Source: Woeseia sp.
Lineage (GTDB): Bacteria > Pseudomonadota > Gammaproteobacteria > Steroidobacterales > Woeseiaceae
DNA length: 9,787 nucleotides
NCBI GenBank assembly: GCA_018701055.1
Contig: JABIUH010000019.1
Span: 1 to 9,787, forward strand
Direction: 5' to 3'
Shown: one piece after another, positions 1 through 6,439 of the stretch
How the letters are laid out: each line of letters opens with the position of its first letter
Position numbering within the stretch: the stretch's first letter is position 1
Translations under genes and position numbers: made by a program
The notes under the pieces: model-generated
The model's input: only the letters and a program-made list of their open reading frames with translations
Told to the model about the DNA's origin: nothing
The model's database searches: none

Positions 1-2
1 CC

Positions 3-323
3 CCCGACTACGTGACAAACCACGAGAAACTGGCGGGCATCGATATCCCCAAAACCGGACATGAGGAACGTGCTGGCTTGCTGGTCACCAAGTCCCTGCT
101 TTTCGCCGGTGAAGGCAGCGGTCTATACGCCATGAGCGGTGGAGGCAGCAAATTTCGAGCGCACGACAAGAGTACAGGCGGCGTACTAGCGGAAATTGAC
201 TTAGGCTCACGACAAACGGGCGTTCCGATGACCTATGCGATCAACGGCAAGCAGTACATTGTCGTCGCGACCGGAGCCCCTAATCGTCCAGGTGAACTCG
301 TCGCCATAGCATTGCGCGAATAA
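3..323 (+). CDS. PQQ-dependent dehydrogenase, C-terminal fragment
   Basis: This is the 3' end of a larger gene. The frame is open to the left edge and ends at TAA 321-323, so the GTG at position 12 is an internal codon, not a start. The roughly 107 residues seen include blocks typical of the last blades of pyrroloquinoline-quinone beta-propeller dehydrogenases of the glucose dehydrogenase type: RAGLLVTKSLLFAGEG, KFRAHDKSTG, TGVPMTYAINGKQYIVVATG and a final PGELVAIAL. Such enzymes act in the periplasm and oxidise sugars or alcohols, passing electrons to quinone or cytochrome. Substrate and membrane anchoring cannot be judged because the N-terminus and active site are outside the window. The gene converges on the transporter gene with only 2 bp between stop codons. 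Family assignment is fairly secure; any link to the aromatic pathway is not shown. Confidence 0.85.
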   Translation, partial: PDYVTNHEKLAGIDIPKTGHEERAGLLVTKSLLFAGEGSGLYAMSGGGSKFRAHDKSTGGVLAEIDLGSRQTGVPMTYAINGKQYIVVATGAPNRPGELVAIALRE

Positions 324-325
324 TC

Positions 326-1657
326 TCAGTCGATGTGCAAGCGGTAGGCAATGAGACCTCCTATCGCCATTGGGATCGCAAAAATGATGTAGTTCGCGGA
401 CATATCCAGACCGGCGGCGATAAAGTAACCCGCTGCCGCTGGTCCGACGACCGCGCCAAATCTGCCCAAGCCAATTGCCCAGCCAATTCCCGTGCTACGT
501 ATTGCAGTCGGGTAGGCCTTTGCCGCCGTGGCGTAAAGACCGGTGAATCCACCCTGCTGCAAAATACCAATCAACAACGTAAGACCCAGAAGCAAATTCA
601 AGTTCTCTGGCGCAAGTGCGAATATCACCATGAAGACCGCTGACGCCACCGACATATAAAAGATCAGATTTGTGAGCCTCCACTTTGTCGACATCCAGCC
701 CATCAAAAAGATTCCCATGACGCCACCGAGATTAAAAAGGAAAAATGCCTGCCGGCCGACCGCCACACCAAATCCGGCGTCTTCCATTAGTTTCGGAATC
801 CAGCTCATCAAGAAATAAAGTGTGCTGAAACACATCAGGAACGCCGCCCACAGCGTCAATGTTCGAACGCGGTGCTGCGGTGCTAGCAACATCACCATTC
901 CACCAAAGAAACCAGGAGATTCAACTTCGTCTTGCGTTGCCACCACTGGCATTTCCGGAAGCGTGTCTTTCTTCAGCTTAACGAGAATTTTATTGATCTT
1001 TTCGAGCGCACCCTCGGGACGTTTTTCTACCAAGTATTTTAGTGACTCAGGAATCAACATTAACGCGACGACGATCATTGAAAGTGTCAGTAACCCGCCG
1101 AACCAAAACATTCCCCGCCACCCGTACTCAGGCATGATGATGCCGGCAATGACTGAGGTCATCATGGCACCCAACGGATACCCCGATGTAACTGCCGCGA
1201 CCGCAAATGCTTTGTATTTATCCGGGCTGTACTCTGCCGCCAGAGCGGCTTGACTGGCAAGCATCGCACCGGCGCCCACGCCACTGATGAAGCGCAGCAC
1301 AACGAACTCAAACAACGTCGACGCGCTGGCCGTTAGCGTAATAGACACGCCAATTAGGGCGATCGCAAAGATGATTAGTTTGCGTCGACCAATCAGATCT
1401 GACACAGGCGCCAAAAACATAGCGCCGGCCATCATGCCCGCCAACGCAAAACTGAAAATCCAACCGAGTTTGTCTGGCGTTAACTCAAGTTCGGTGGAGA
1501 CGGAACTCGCGACAATTGCCATAGCGGTTATGTCGAAACCATCAAGCATATTGAAGAACAAACACAATCCAATAACCAAAAATTGCTGACCGCTAACCTG
1601 GCCGTTGTCGATTACATCTTTGACAATGTCGTCACTTGTTGCTGCGGCAGCGGTCAT
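326..1657 (-). CDS. MFS transporter, aromatic acid:H+ symporter (AAHS) family
   Basis: A 443-residue inner-membrane protein with about twelve hydrophobic segments, the usual length for this family. Family marks are LDGFDITAM in the first segment (residues 38-46, with the paired acidic residues of PcaK-type symporters), DLIGRRK in the loop between segments 2 and 3 (87-93), LRFISGVGAGA (121-131) and PES at 203-205 before the central cytoplasmic loop. AAHS proteins import 4-hydroxybenzoate, protocatechuate, gallate, 3-hydroxyphenylpropionate or similar acids with protons. The ATG at 1657 has a good GGGAG site about 8 bases upstream. It is the last gene of the minus-strand operon, 36 bp after the CMD-like gene, so it probably imports that pathway's substrate. 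It takes the place occupied by HpaX in enterobacterial hpa clusters, which belongs to a different MFS family. The exact substrate cannot be read from the sequence. Confidence 0.9.
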   Translation of the reverse strand: MTAAAATSDDIVKDVIDNGQVSGQQFLVIGLCLFFNMLDGFDITAMAIVASSVSTELELTPDKLGWIFSFALAGMMAGAMFLAPVSDLIGRRKLIIFAIALIGVSITLTASASTLFEFVVLRFISGVGAGAMLASQAALAAEYSPDKYKAFAVAAVTSGYPLGAMMTSVIAGIIMPEYGWRGMFWFGGLLTLSMIVVALMLIPESLKYLVEKRPEGALEKINKILVKLKKDTLPEMPVVATQDEVESPGFFGGMVMLLAPQHRVRTLTLWAAFLMCFSTLYFLMSWIPKLMEDAGFGVAVGRQAFFLFNLGGVMGIFLMGWMSTKWRLTNLIFYMSVASAVFMVIFALAPENLNLLLGLTLLIGILQQGGFTGLYATAAKAYPTAIRSTGIGWAIGLGRFGAVVGPAAAGYFIAAGLDMSANYIIFAIPMAIGGLIAYRLHID

Positions 1658-1693
1658 AATTTATCTCCCGTTCTTTTTATTCGTGCGCCAGAA

Positions 1694-2182
1694 CTAACCG
1701 ACGTGCTTGCCCGCGTCCCAGCCAAACTCCGAACCAATAGTTTCCATAGCGACATTGGCCGGTAATTCTTCGAGCTCGGTGGCCATCGTATCATTCCACC
1801 TGTTTAGAAAACCGAATAAAGCGACTGAAGCTACAATTTCGACGACTTCTCCTTCGCTGAAATGCTCGTACACAGCGGCGAAGTCCTCCTCAGTCGCTTG
1901 TGCCGGCGACAACGCGCCATGATAGGCAAGACGGAGCGCAGCTTTTTCCGCCGCGCTGAAACAATCAGCTGTTTCGAATTCCCAAACTTTAGAAATTTTT
2001 TCCGCAGATGCATTATAAATCTTTGAAAGATTGGCCATGTGGGCCTGGCAGTAGCGACATCCTGATGCCTCGCTTGCGATCAAACTCACCAGCATTTTCA
2101 ATTCTTTCGAAACCGCACCCTCGTATAAGACGGCCTGGTTGAGCTGCATAAAGGCGCGCACGATAGCCCGCCTTCGCGCCAC
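1694..2182 (-). CDS. Carboxymuconolactone decarboxylase/AhpD-like protein, open part after an in-frame stop
   Basis: This is the longest uninterrupted part (162 residues from GTG 2182) of a CMD/AhpD-like gene. The fold family is shown by GCRYCQAHMANL (residues 41-52), a CxxCxxH redox motif like that of alkylhydroperoxidase-D proteins, and by an all-helical pattern ending in LFGFLNRWNDTMA. Members include thiol peroxidases and gamma-carboxymuconolactone decarboxylase; CxxC favours a peroxidase-like role, but the real function is unknown. The start is doubtful: GTG 2182 has no ribosome binding site and falls inside conserved sequence. Homology-like sequence continues upstream in the same frame (AQFVHYEKTRGFTPNS...) to a TAA at 2240-2242. 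Beyond that lie 16 more codons starting at ATG 2290 behind a GGAG site. The gene is therefore either newly broken, read through, or affected by a sequence error. It sits between the ligB-like and transporter genes of the operon. Confidence 0.75.
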   Translation of the reverse strand: MARRRAIVRAFMQLNQAVLYEGAVSKELKMLVSLIASEASGCRYCQAHMANLSKIYNASAEKISKVWEFETADCFSAAEKAALRLAYHGALSPAQATEEDFAAVYEHFSEGEVVEIVASVALFGFLNRWNDTMATELEELPANVAMETIGSEFGWDAGKHVG

Positions 2183-2290
2183 CGTTTGAATACTGTTTGG
2201 CGTAAAACCGCGTGTTTTTTCATAGTGAACAAATTGCGCTTAAATATCCTCAGCCACTGAGTCAAATGGCAAGGGTTGCATATGAGGCAT
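2183..2290 (-). pseudogene. 5' part of the CMD-like gene with an in-frame TAA (2240-2242)
   Basis: Reading from ATG 2290 gives MPHMQPLPFDSVAEDI, then TAA (2242-2240), then in the same frame AQFVHYEKTRGFTPNS running into VARRRAIV of the downstream open part. No base is gained or lost; a single codon is the only interruption. The MP...PLP opening and the TRGFTPNS block resemble the normal N-terminus of this CMD subfamily, and GGAG about 8 bases before ATG 2290 marks the genuine start. That start lies only 18 bp after the stop of the LigB-like gene, as expected inside the operon. One substitution (for example GAA to TAA) would explain the state. Whether this is a real nonsense mutation or a base-calling error cannot be told from one sequence. 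Confidence 0.7.
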
Positions 2291-2308
2291 TATTTTTTCT
2301 CCAGCGAG

Positions 2309-3142
2309 TTAGCTCGCGCTATCCAGCGAAAATTTCGCAACCGTACAACCAACGGCAAATATTGGTAATTCGGCCGTATAAAACTGCAGCTCTCCAAGGC
2401 CACCGGCGGCAGCCGCAATGGTAATGAAGGTGCGAATTTCGAATCCGCCCTGCCCGGCTTCCTGATAGGTTTCTTCGTCGTCATAGTCCATCAAAGCCGC
2501 TCGATCATTACGCATCAGACGATCTAAAAAATCACGATCCCAGGCTTCATTAATTTTCCCCGAGTCTGGCGTAGCCGGCCAATGTGATATGCCCCCAGTG
2601 CCGACAATCGCCACTTTTTCAGGAACGGAGTCGCACGCTCCGCGCAATGCTTCACCGAAAGCCCACGCGCGTGGCAACGGCGTCAATGGTGGCCCCTGAC
2701 AATTGATGTTGACGGGAATAATGGGTAGATCGTACTGCGGTGTCAGAAAATTCAGTGGCACCATAATGCCATGATCAAATTTCCATTCCTCAGCGTAGGC
2801 AACGTCAACTGTGTGCATTACTTCACGGGTAATTTTTGCAGCAAGATCGCCCGCGCCGGGTACGGATGTCTTGGCGATCTTTAGCCAATCCGGATCCTCG
2901 ATGGGTCCTTCATAACGATCCCCGATACCGATGCAATAGGCAGGCATGTTATTCATGAAGAAGTTGGCGAAGTGCTCCGCCGCAACGACTATTAACGCTT
3001 CAGCACCGGATGCTTCGATTTCCTGTCGCTGCTGGTCGAGCGCGGCATAAAACTCATCTCGCAACCCTGTATTTTTTGCAAGATCGGCCCGACCGGTGAT
3101 TCCGGGGGCATGACTCAACACACCTGCGTAGACCAGGCTCAA
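2309..3142 (-). CDS. LigB-type class III extradiol ring-cleavage dioxygenase, catalytic subunit
   Basis: A 277-residue protein, the length of protocatechuate 4,5-dioxygenase beta subunits. The expected Fe(II) site is visible: His11 in LSHAPG, His57 in AAEHFANF and Glu235 in GGFEIRTF. His187 in GGISHWP is the likely acid/base histidine, and His124 in FDHG is a second-shell candidate. These match the spacing of LigB (His12, His61, Glu242, His195). The enzyme should open a catecholic ring next to the hydroxyls, in the cytoplasm. Translation starts at TTG 3142, overlapping the TGA of the LigA-like gene by 4 bp (TTGA), with a GAAGGGAAA-like site about 9 bases upstream; overlap and the SLVYAGVLSHAPG opening support this rare start. 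Neighbouring HpaE and HpaF suggest a homoprotocatechuate-like substrate, but protocatechuate, gallate or a methylated gallate cannot be excluded. Confidence 0.9.
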   Translation of the reverse strand: MSLVYAGVLSHAPGITGRADLAKNTGLRDEFYAALDQQRQEIEASGAEALIVVAAEHFANFFMNNMPAYCIGIGDRYEGPIEDPDWLKIAKTSVPGAGDLAAKITREVMHTVDVAYAEEWKFDHGIMVPLNFLTPQYDLPIIPVNINCQGPPLTPLPRAWAFGEALRGACDSVPEKVAIVGTGGISHWPATPDSGKINEAWDRDFLDRLMRNDRAALMDYDDEETYQEAGQGGFEIRTFITIAAAAGGLGELQFYTAELPIFAVGCTVAKFSLDSAS

Positions 3143-3474
3143 GACTCTTTCCCTTCGGTCGTAAAACTATCGCCACCGCCGGTCATCGCATAGACGCCAG
3201 CACGCACGGGTCCATACTTTTCTATACCTGCCCGCATTTGATCGAGATAGTCGAACCATTCGATGCCAAGAAAGGCGGCGTAATGCATCAAGATCTGTCC
3301 ATTCACACCGAGTACGTAAAGCAGACCAATATCGCCTTCGCGCAATGCATTGCTTTCTTCACCGGTGAGATCAAATCCGCCAATTAACGCTTCGAGATCC
3401 GCGCGATATCTAGCCTGCGTTGCTTCGTCACGATTCAACTCATAGAGAAACTTTTGTGTGTTGTAAAGACTCAT
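3139..3474 (-). CDS. LigA-type small subunit of extradiol dioxygenase
   Basis: A 111-residue helical protein of the LigA family, which forms the alpha subunit that closes over the active site of LigB-type dioxygenases. The signature block LREGDIGLLYVLGVNGQI (residues 44-61) followed by MHYAAFLG (63-70) and the ending GPVRAGVYAMTGGG (88-101) are clear. It contributes no metal ligands. Its ATG at 3474 overlaps the stop codon of the aldehyde dehydrogenase by 4 bp (ATGA), and its own TGA overlaps the TTG start of the LigB-like gene, so all three are translationally coupled and the two subunits are probably made in equal amounts. A separate LigA next to LigB is the protocatechuate 4,5-dioxygenase arrangement; classical HpaD enzymes lack a separate LigA. 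Database entries for such proteins are sometimes mislabelled as protocatechuate 3,4-dioxygenase. Confidence 0.88.
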   Translation of the reverse strand: MSLYNTQKFLYELNRDEATQARYRADLEALIGGFDLTGEESNALREGDIGLLYVLGVNGQILMHYAAFLGIEWFDYLDQMRAGIEKYGPVRAGVYAMTGGGDSFTTEGKES

Positions 3475-4994
3475 CCCTTACCCAGTTGCGGCACGCGATG
3501 TGTTCCCATGGCCACGCATATATTCTTGGTTTCCATATAGAACTCGAAGCTGTGGTCACCGCCGTCGCGACCAATGCCACTGGACTTCATACCGCCAAAT
3601 GGGGCCGGAAGATGTCGATTATTTTCTGAATTCACCCAAATCATACCGGCATCGATTGCATGCGCCATTCGGTGCCCACGACCGATGTCATTGGTCCAGA
3701 CATAACCCGCAAGCCCGTATTCGATATCATTCGCGATCTCAATGGCTTCTGCTTCGTCACGGAATGAAATTGCCGTTAGTACAGGACCAAATATTTCCTG
3801 TTGCGCGATGCGCATATCATTCCTGGCGCCCGTGAACAGTGTCGGTTGCACGTAGTTACCCTTGCCATCGATTGGCGCGGCTTTGCCACCAACCGCAACC
3901 GTTGCACCGTCTTCCAACGCGATATTGAAATAACTGCACACCTTTTGAAAGTGCCGATCGTGAACCAACGGGCCAACTTCGGTTGCCGGATCCAATGGGT
4001 GGCCCACTTTCAAATTAGCGACGCGCTCTGCCAGTTTGGCGAGAAACTCTTCCTGGATCGATTCCTGAACAAGTAACCGGCTCGACGATGTGCAGCGCTC
4101 TCCGTTCAGGCTGTAGATCATGAACACAACTGCGTCGAGGGCACGTTCGAGATCAGCATCATCAAAAACAATAACCGGATTTTTTCCGCCTAATTCAAAA
4201 TGAACACGCTTCAAGGTATCCGCACCCTGACGCATGATGTGACTACCGGTAGTGGTTTCGCCAACGAAAGCGATCGCCTTAATCGCTGGATGCTCGGTAA
4301 GCGTCTTGCCAGCGTCCTCGCCAAGACCTTGCACGCAATTTAACACTCCATCTGGCAAGCCTGCCTCGTGCGCAATTTCCGCCAACATATTAGCCGTATA
4401 AGGCGACCATTCGGCCGGCTTGTGTACCACCGTGCAACCCGATGCAAGCGCTGGCGCAATTTTCCAGGTCGACAACATGAAGGGGGTGTTCCACGGCGTG
4501 ATCACTCCAACCGGGCCAATCGGTTGTCTAACCGTGTAGTTGATGTGTTCTTCCGCTGGCAAGGACTGACCGTCAGTTGCGGTTTCCGCCATATCGCCGA
4601 AAAAACGAAAATTTGCAGCGCCGCGAATAGCAGCTTTAGCCATAAAACGAATTGCCTGACCCGAGTCATAACTTTCAACCAGTGCAATATCACGCGCACG
4701 CGCAACAATACCGTCGGCGACTTTGTGCATTAACACTCTTCGTTCTTTGCCGGGTAGTGCCTTCCATTCATTGAAAGCGGCGTCCGCTGCCTGACAGGCC
4801 GCATCAATATCGTCCTTGTTGCCTGCAGCAATCTCTCCTATCAAACTATTATCAACGGGCGTAAGACAGTCAAAAGTCTTACCAGACCGACCGACATCTG
4901 CTTTGCCATTAATGAAATGCGGCAATGTGTTGTTACGATATGGTTTCAGCAGTGCGTCTGCGTCCTGGCAATTCGTTTGAAAATCGTTCGACAT
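3471..4994 (-). CDS. hpaE: 5-carboxymethyl-2-hydroxymuconate semialdehyde dehydrogenase (HpaE-like)
   Basis: A full-length NAD(P)-dependent aldehyde dehydrogenase of 507 residues. Catalytic features are Asn169 in PWNTP, Lys192 in HKPAEWSP (cofactor binding), the VGETTTGSHI loop (244-253), Glu267 in FELGGKNP and the nucleophile Cys301 in NGERCTSSSR. In the homoprotocatechuate pathway HpaE oxidises the ring-cleavage semialdehyde to the dicarboxylate in the cytoplasm. The ATG at 4994 has a strong GGAGG site 7 bases upstream. It follows the HpaF-type gene by 28 bp and overlaps the LigA-type gene by 4 bp. The ALDH fold is certain; the HpaE role rests on the FELGGKNPVIVFDDADLERA and GERCTSSSR blocks and above all on HpaF and HpaR next door. 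Betaine or 2-hydroxymuconic semialdehyde dehydrogenase activity is the main alternative. Confidence 0.88.
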   Translation of the reverse strand: MSNDFQTNCQDADALLKPYRNNTLPHFINGKADVGRSGKTFDCLTPVDNSLIGEIAAGNKDDIDAACQAADAAFNEWKALPGKERRVLMHKVADGIVARARDIALVESYDSGQAIRFMAKAAIRGAANFRFFGDMAETATDGQSLPAEEHINYTVRQPIGPVGVITPWNTPFMLSTWKIAPALASGCTVVHKPAEWSPYTANMLAEIAHEAGLPDGVLNCVQGLGEDAGKTLTEHPAIKAIAFVGETTTGSHIMRQGADTLKRVHFELGGKNPVIVFDDADLERALDAVVFMIYSLNGERCTSSSRLLVQESIQEEFLAKLAERVANLKVGHPLDPATEVGPLVHDRHFQKVCSYFNIALEDGATVAVGGKAAPIDGKGNYVQPTLFTGARNDMRIAQQEIFGPVLTAISFRDEAEAIEIANDIEYGLAGYVWTNDIGRGHRMAHAIDAGMIWVNSENNRHLPAPFGGMKSSGIGRDGGDHSFEFYMETKNICVAMGTHRVPQLGKG

Positions 4995-5022
4995 TCTATG
5001 TCCTCCGTTGATTTAGCTGTGG

Positions 5023-5421
5023 CTATTCTTGTTCGTTGCGTTTTGTCATATGCTCGCGCAAGTTCGATTGTTTCCAAGTCAACTTAGGGTGAATCTCCTG
5101 TATCTCGAACGAAATTGCTATGGGGTGGACTGCCGAAACGGGTGCCAACAATTCGCACAAAATTGGAAATAGTCTATCTCCAAACCCCTGCTTCACCTCG
5201 TCTGTCCTGCCGTGGCCCAATTTAAGAATAAGGTGCACGAAAGCGTTGTCGGGGCTTTGGTCGGCGATTTCGTAGTGACTACGCACCGCGACACGAGTCC
5301 GTAAGCCACCGAGCGGCAGGCCGTCGGTTTCGGCGGCTGCTTTGTGCATGCCGTCAATTAGGCGTTTCGTGTCCAGCATGGACTCAAGATTTTCTGAATA
5401 TTCAATAATTTGATGTGGCAT
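5023..5421 (-). CDS. hpaF: 5-carboxymethyl-2-hydroxymuconate delta-isomerase (HpaF)
   Basis: A 132-residue member of the CHMI branch of the tautomerase superfamily (E. coli protein about 126 residues). From ATG 5421 it begins MPHQIIEYSENL, which leaves Pro at the mature N-terminus, the catalytic base of the family. This start is preferred over an in-frame ATG at 5433, which would add MRRA and bury the proline. Counting from that Pro, Arg40 (GGLRTRV) and Arg71 (KLGHGR) fall at the positions I recall for E. coli CHMI, without gaps, and the closing FEIQEIHPKLTWKQSNL block is typical. It isomerises 5-carboxymethyl-2-hydroxymuconate to its oxo form, between dehydrogenase and decarboxylase. It is the first gene of the minus-strand operon, about 48 nt from the predicted transcription start. 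No strong ribosome binding site is visible, which is odd for the lead gene. Confidence 0.9.
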   Translation of the reverse strand: MPHQIIEYSENLESMLDTKRLIDGMHKAAAETDGLPLGGLRTRVAVRSHYEIADQSPDNAFVHLILKLGHGRTDEVKQGFGDRLFPILCELLAPVSAVHPIAISFEIQEIHPKLTWKQSNLREHMTKRNEQE

Positions 5422-5454
5422 TGCGCGTCTCATGATGCGTTCGTAAGCGTTTCG

Positions 5455-5483
5455 TTGAATTAAGTTAACATGTTAAGTATACT
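5455..5483 (+). promoter_or_regulatory. Promoter of the dapA-like/FAH/hpaR operon
   Basis: A sigma-70-like promoter: -35 TTGAAT at 5455-5460, a 17-bp spacer, and -10 TATACT at 5478-5483, with the start expected near 5490 and a leader of about 40 nt to ATG 5531. The palindrome at 5465-5476 fills most of the spacer, so a bound repressor would block polymerase. Prediction from sequence only. Confidence 0.6.
5465..5476. promoter_or_regulatory. Candidate HpaR (MarR-type) operator, perfect palindrome
   Basis: TTAACATGTTAA is a perfect 12-bp palindrome in the middle of the divergent intergenic region. It lies in the spacer of the plus-strand promoter and at the expected start region of the minus-strand promoter. 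MarR-family dimers bind AT-rich palindromes of roughly this size, and an HpaR-like MarR protein is encoded in one of the two operons. A second perfect palindrome, AAGTATACTT (5475-5484), overlaps its right end and contains both -10 boxes. Binding by this regulator is inference. Confidence 0.6.
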
Positions 5484-5503
5484 TCGAGCCTCATAAAGGT
5501 CAA
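5476..5503 (-). promoter_or_regulatory. Promoter of the hpaF-hpaE-ligAB-CMD-transporter operon
   Basis: Read on the minus strand: -35 TTGACC (5503-5498), a 16-bp spacer, and -10 TATACT (5481-5476). Both boxes match the sigma-70 consensus at five of six bases. The -10 shares four bases with the oppositely directed -10 at 5478-5483. The start would fall close to 5469, inside the candidate operator. Prediction from sequence only. Confidence 0.6.
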
Positions 5504-5530
5504 GTCACGAACAAGTTTACGAGGTCGCCT

Positions 5531-6439
5531 ATGTCCAACCTTGATGCCGTCAAGGGCTCCATCCCACCTGTTGTCACGCCTTTTCGTAATGGCGCAGTCG
5601 ATTACGAAGCCTATGCAGGACTAATCGAGTTTCAGGTTGCCGAAGGCTCACATGGAATACTGGTGAACGGTACGACTGCGGAACCGTCGACACTGACGAC
5701 CGAGGAACGCAACCAATTGGTCGACATCGCCATTGAAACAGTGGGCGGACGGGTACCGATTGTCGCGGCAACCGGATCACAATCGCTGGTGGAAACCAAA
5801 CAATTGACTACGCACGCTGCCAATGCGGGCGTAGACGCGTTGCTCGTAGTGACCCCCTACTACATTCGACCACCTCAGCGAGGCCTGATCGAGTACTACC
5901 TGGAGGTCGCGAGTCAGCACGACACGCCGTGGATGATCTATCACATACCCGGCCGCACGGCGATCAACGTCACACTGGATTCAATGCAGGCGTTGCGTGA
6001 GAAGTCGCCCACCTTTGTCGGTATGAAGCACGCAGTGAACGATCTTGGCTTTGTTACCGAATGTTTTTCCGCCTTAGGCGACGACTTCAAAATTTTTGTC
6101 GGCCTGGAAGAGCTATCGTTTCCGATGATGACAATTGGTGCATGTGGATTGATGAATGCGGTTGGCAATCTTCGCCCTGGGGTACTGGCAGAAATGTGCC
6201 AGGCGGTCTGGGACAGCGATCTAAAAAGAGGTCGCGAACTTCACCAGCGTTTGCTGGAAATCAATCAGGCGGTTTTTTATGACACTAATCCGATCCCGAT
6301 GAAATACATGATGAAAAAACTCGGCCTAATGCCGGAAAATGAACATCGCCTGCCCATGATGTCTGCCACACCCGAATTGGAGCAACGACTGGATGGCGTA
6401 CTGCAGCGCGCCGGTTTGTTGAAAGGAGCTACCGCATGA
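5531..6439 (+). CDS. DapA-family (dihydrodipicolinate synthase-like) lyase/aldolase of the aromatic pathway
   Basis: A 302-residue TIM-barrel protein of the DHDPS/N-acetylneuraminate lyase superfamily, which forms a Schiff base between a lysine and a 2-oxo acid such as pyruvate. Visible parts are NGTTAEPSTLTTEER (46-60; the family motif is usually GTTGE), VTPYY (107-111), Tyr137 in YHIPGRT with Arg142, and the Schiff-base Lys166 in FVGMKHAVND. It starts at ATG 5531 with GAGG about 7 bases upstream and overlaps the next gene by 4 bp. Being first in an operon with an FAH-family gene and hpaR, it is unlikely to make lysine. A plausible job is the terminal retro-aldol cleavage of 2,4-dihydroxyhept-2-enedioate to pyruvate and succinate semialdehyde, in place of the metal-dependent HpaI; that is inference. 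The altered GTTAE motif fits a substrate other than aspartate semialdehyde. Confidence 0.85.
   Translation: MSNLDAVKGSIPPVVTPFRNGAVDYEAYAGLIEFQVAEGSHGILVNGTTAEPSTLTTEERNQLVDIAIETVGGRVPIVAATGSQSLVETKQLTTHAANAGVDALLVVTPYYIRPPQRGLIEYYLEVASQHDTPWMIYHIPGRTAINVTLDSMQALREKSPTFVGMKHAVNDLGFVTECFSALGDDFKIFVGLEELSFPMMTIGACGLMNAVGNLRPGVLAEMCQAVWDSDLKRGRELHQRLLEINQAVFYDTNPIPMKYMMKKLGLMPENEHRLPMMSATPELEQRLDGVLQRAGLLKGATA

Noticed and set aside
335..643. Plus-strand open frame of about 100 codons over the transporter gene
   Set aside because: It is antisense to well-conserved transporter sequence, shows no family motif and has no ribosome binding site.
326..1657. HpaX-type transporter
   Set aside because: DGFD in the first segment and the overall motif set point to the AAHS family; HpaX belongs to another MFS family.
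4368..4733. Plus-strand open frame of about 120 codons inside the aldehyde dehydrogenase
   Set aside because: It is a shadow of the dehydrogenase coding frame; its translation is rich in Arg, Cys and His without recognisable domains.
5422..5433. Upstream ATG (5433) as start of hpaF
   Set aside because: It would add MRRA in front of the catalytic N-terminal proline. The family begins Met-Pro, which fits ATG 5421.
5531..6439. True lysine-biosynthesis dihydrodipicolinate synthase
   Set aside because: The gene leads an operon with an FAH-family protein and HpaR and has GTTAE instead of GTTGE; a catabolic role is more likely.
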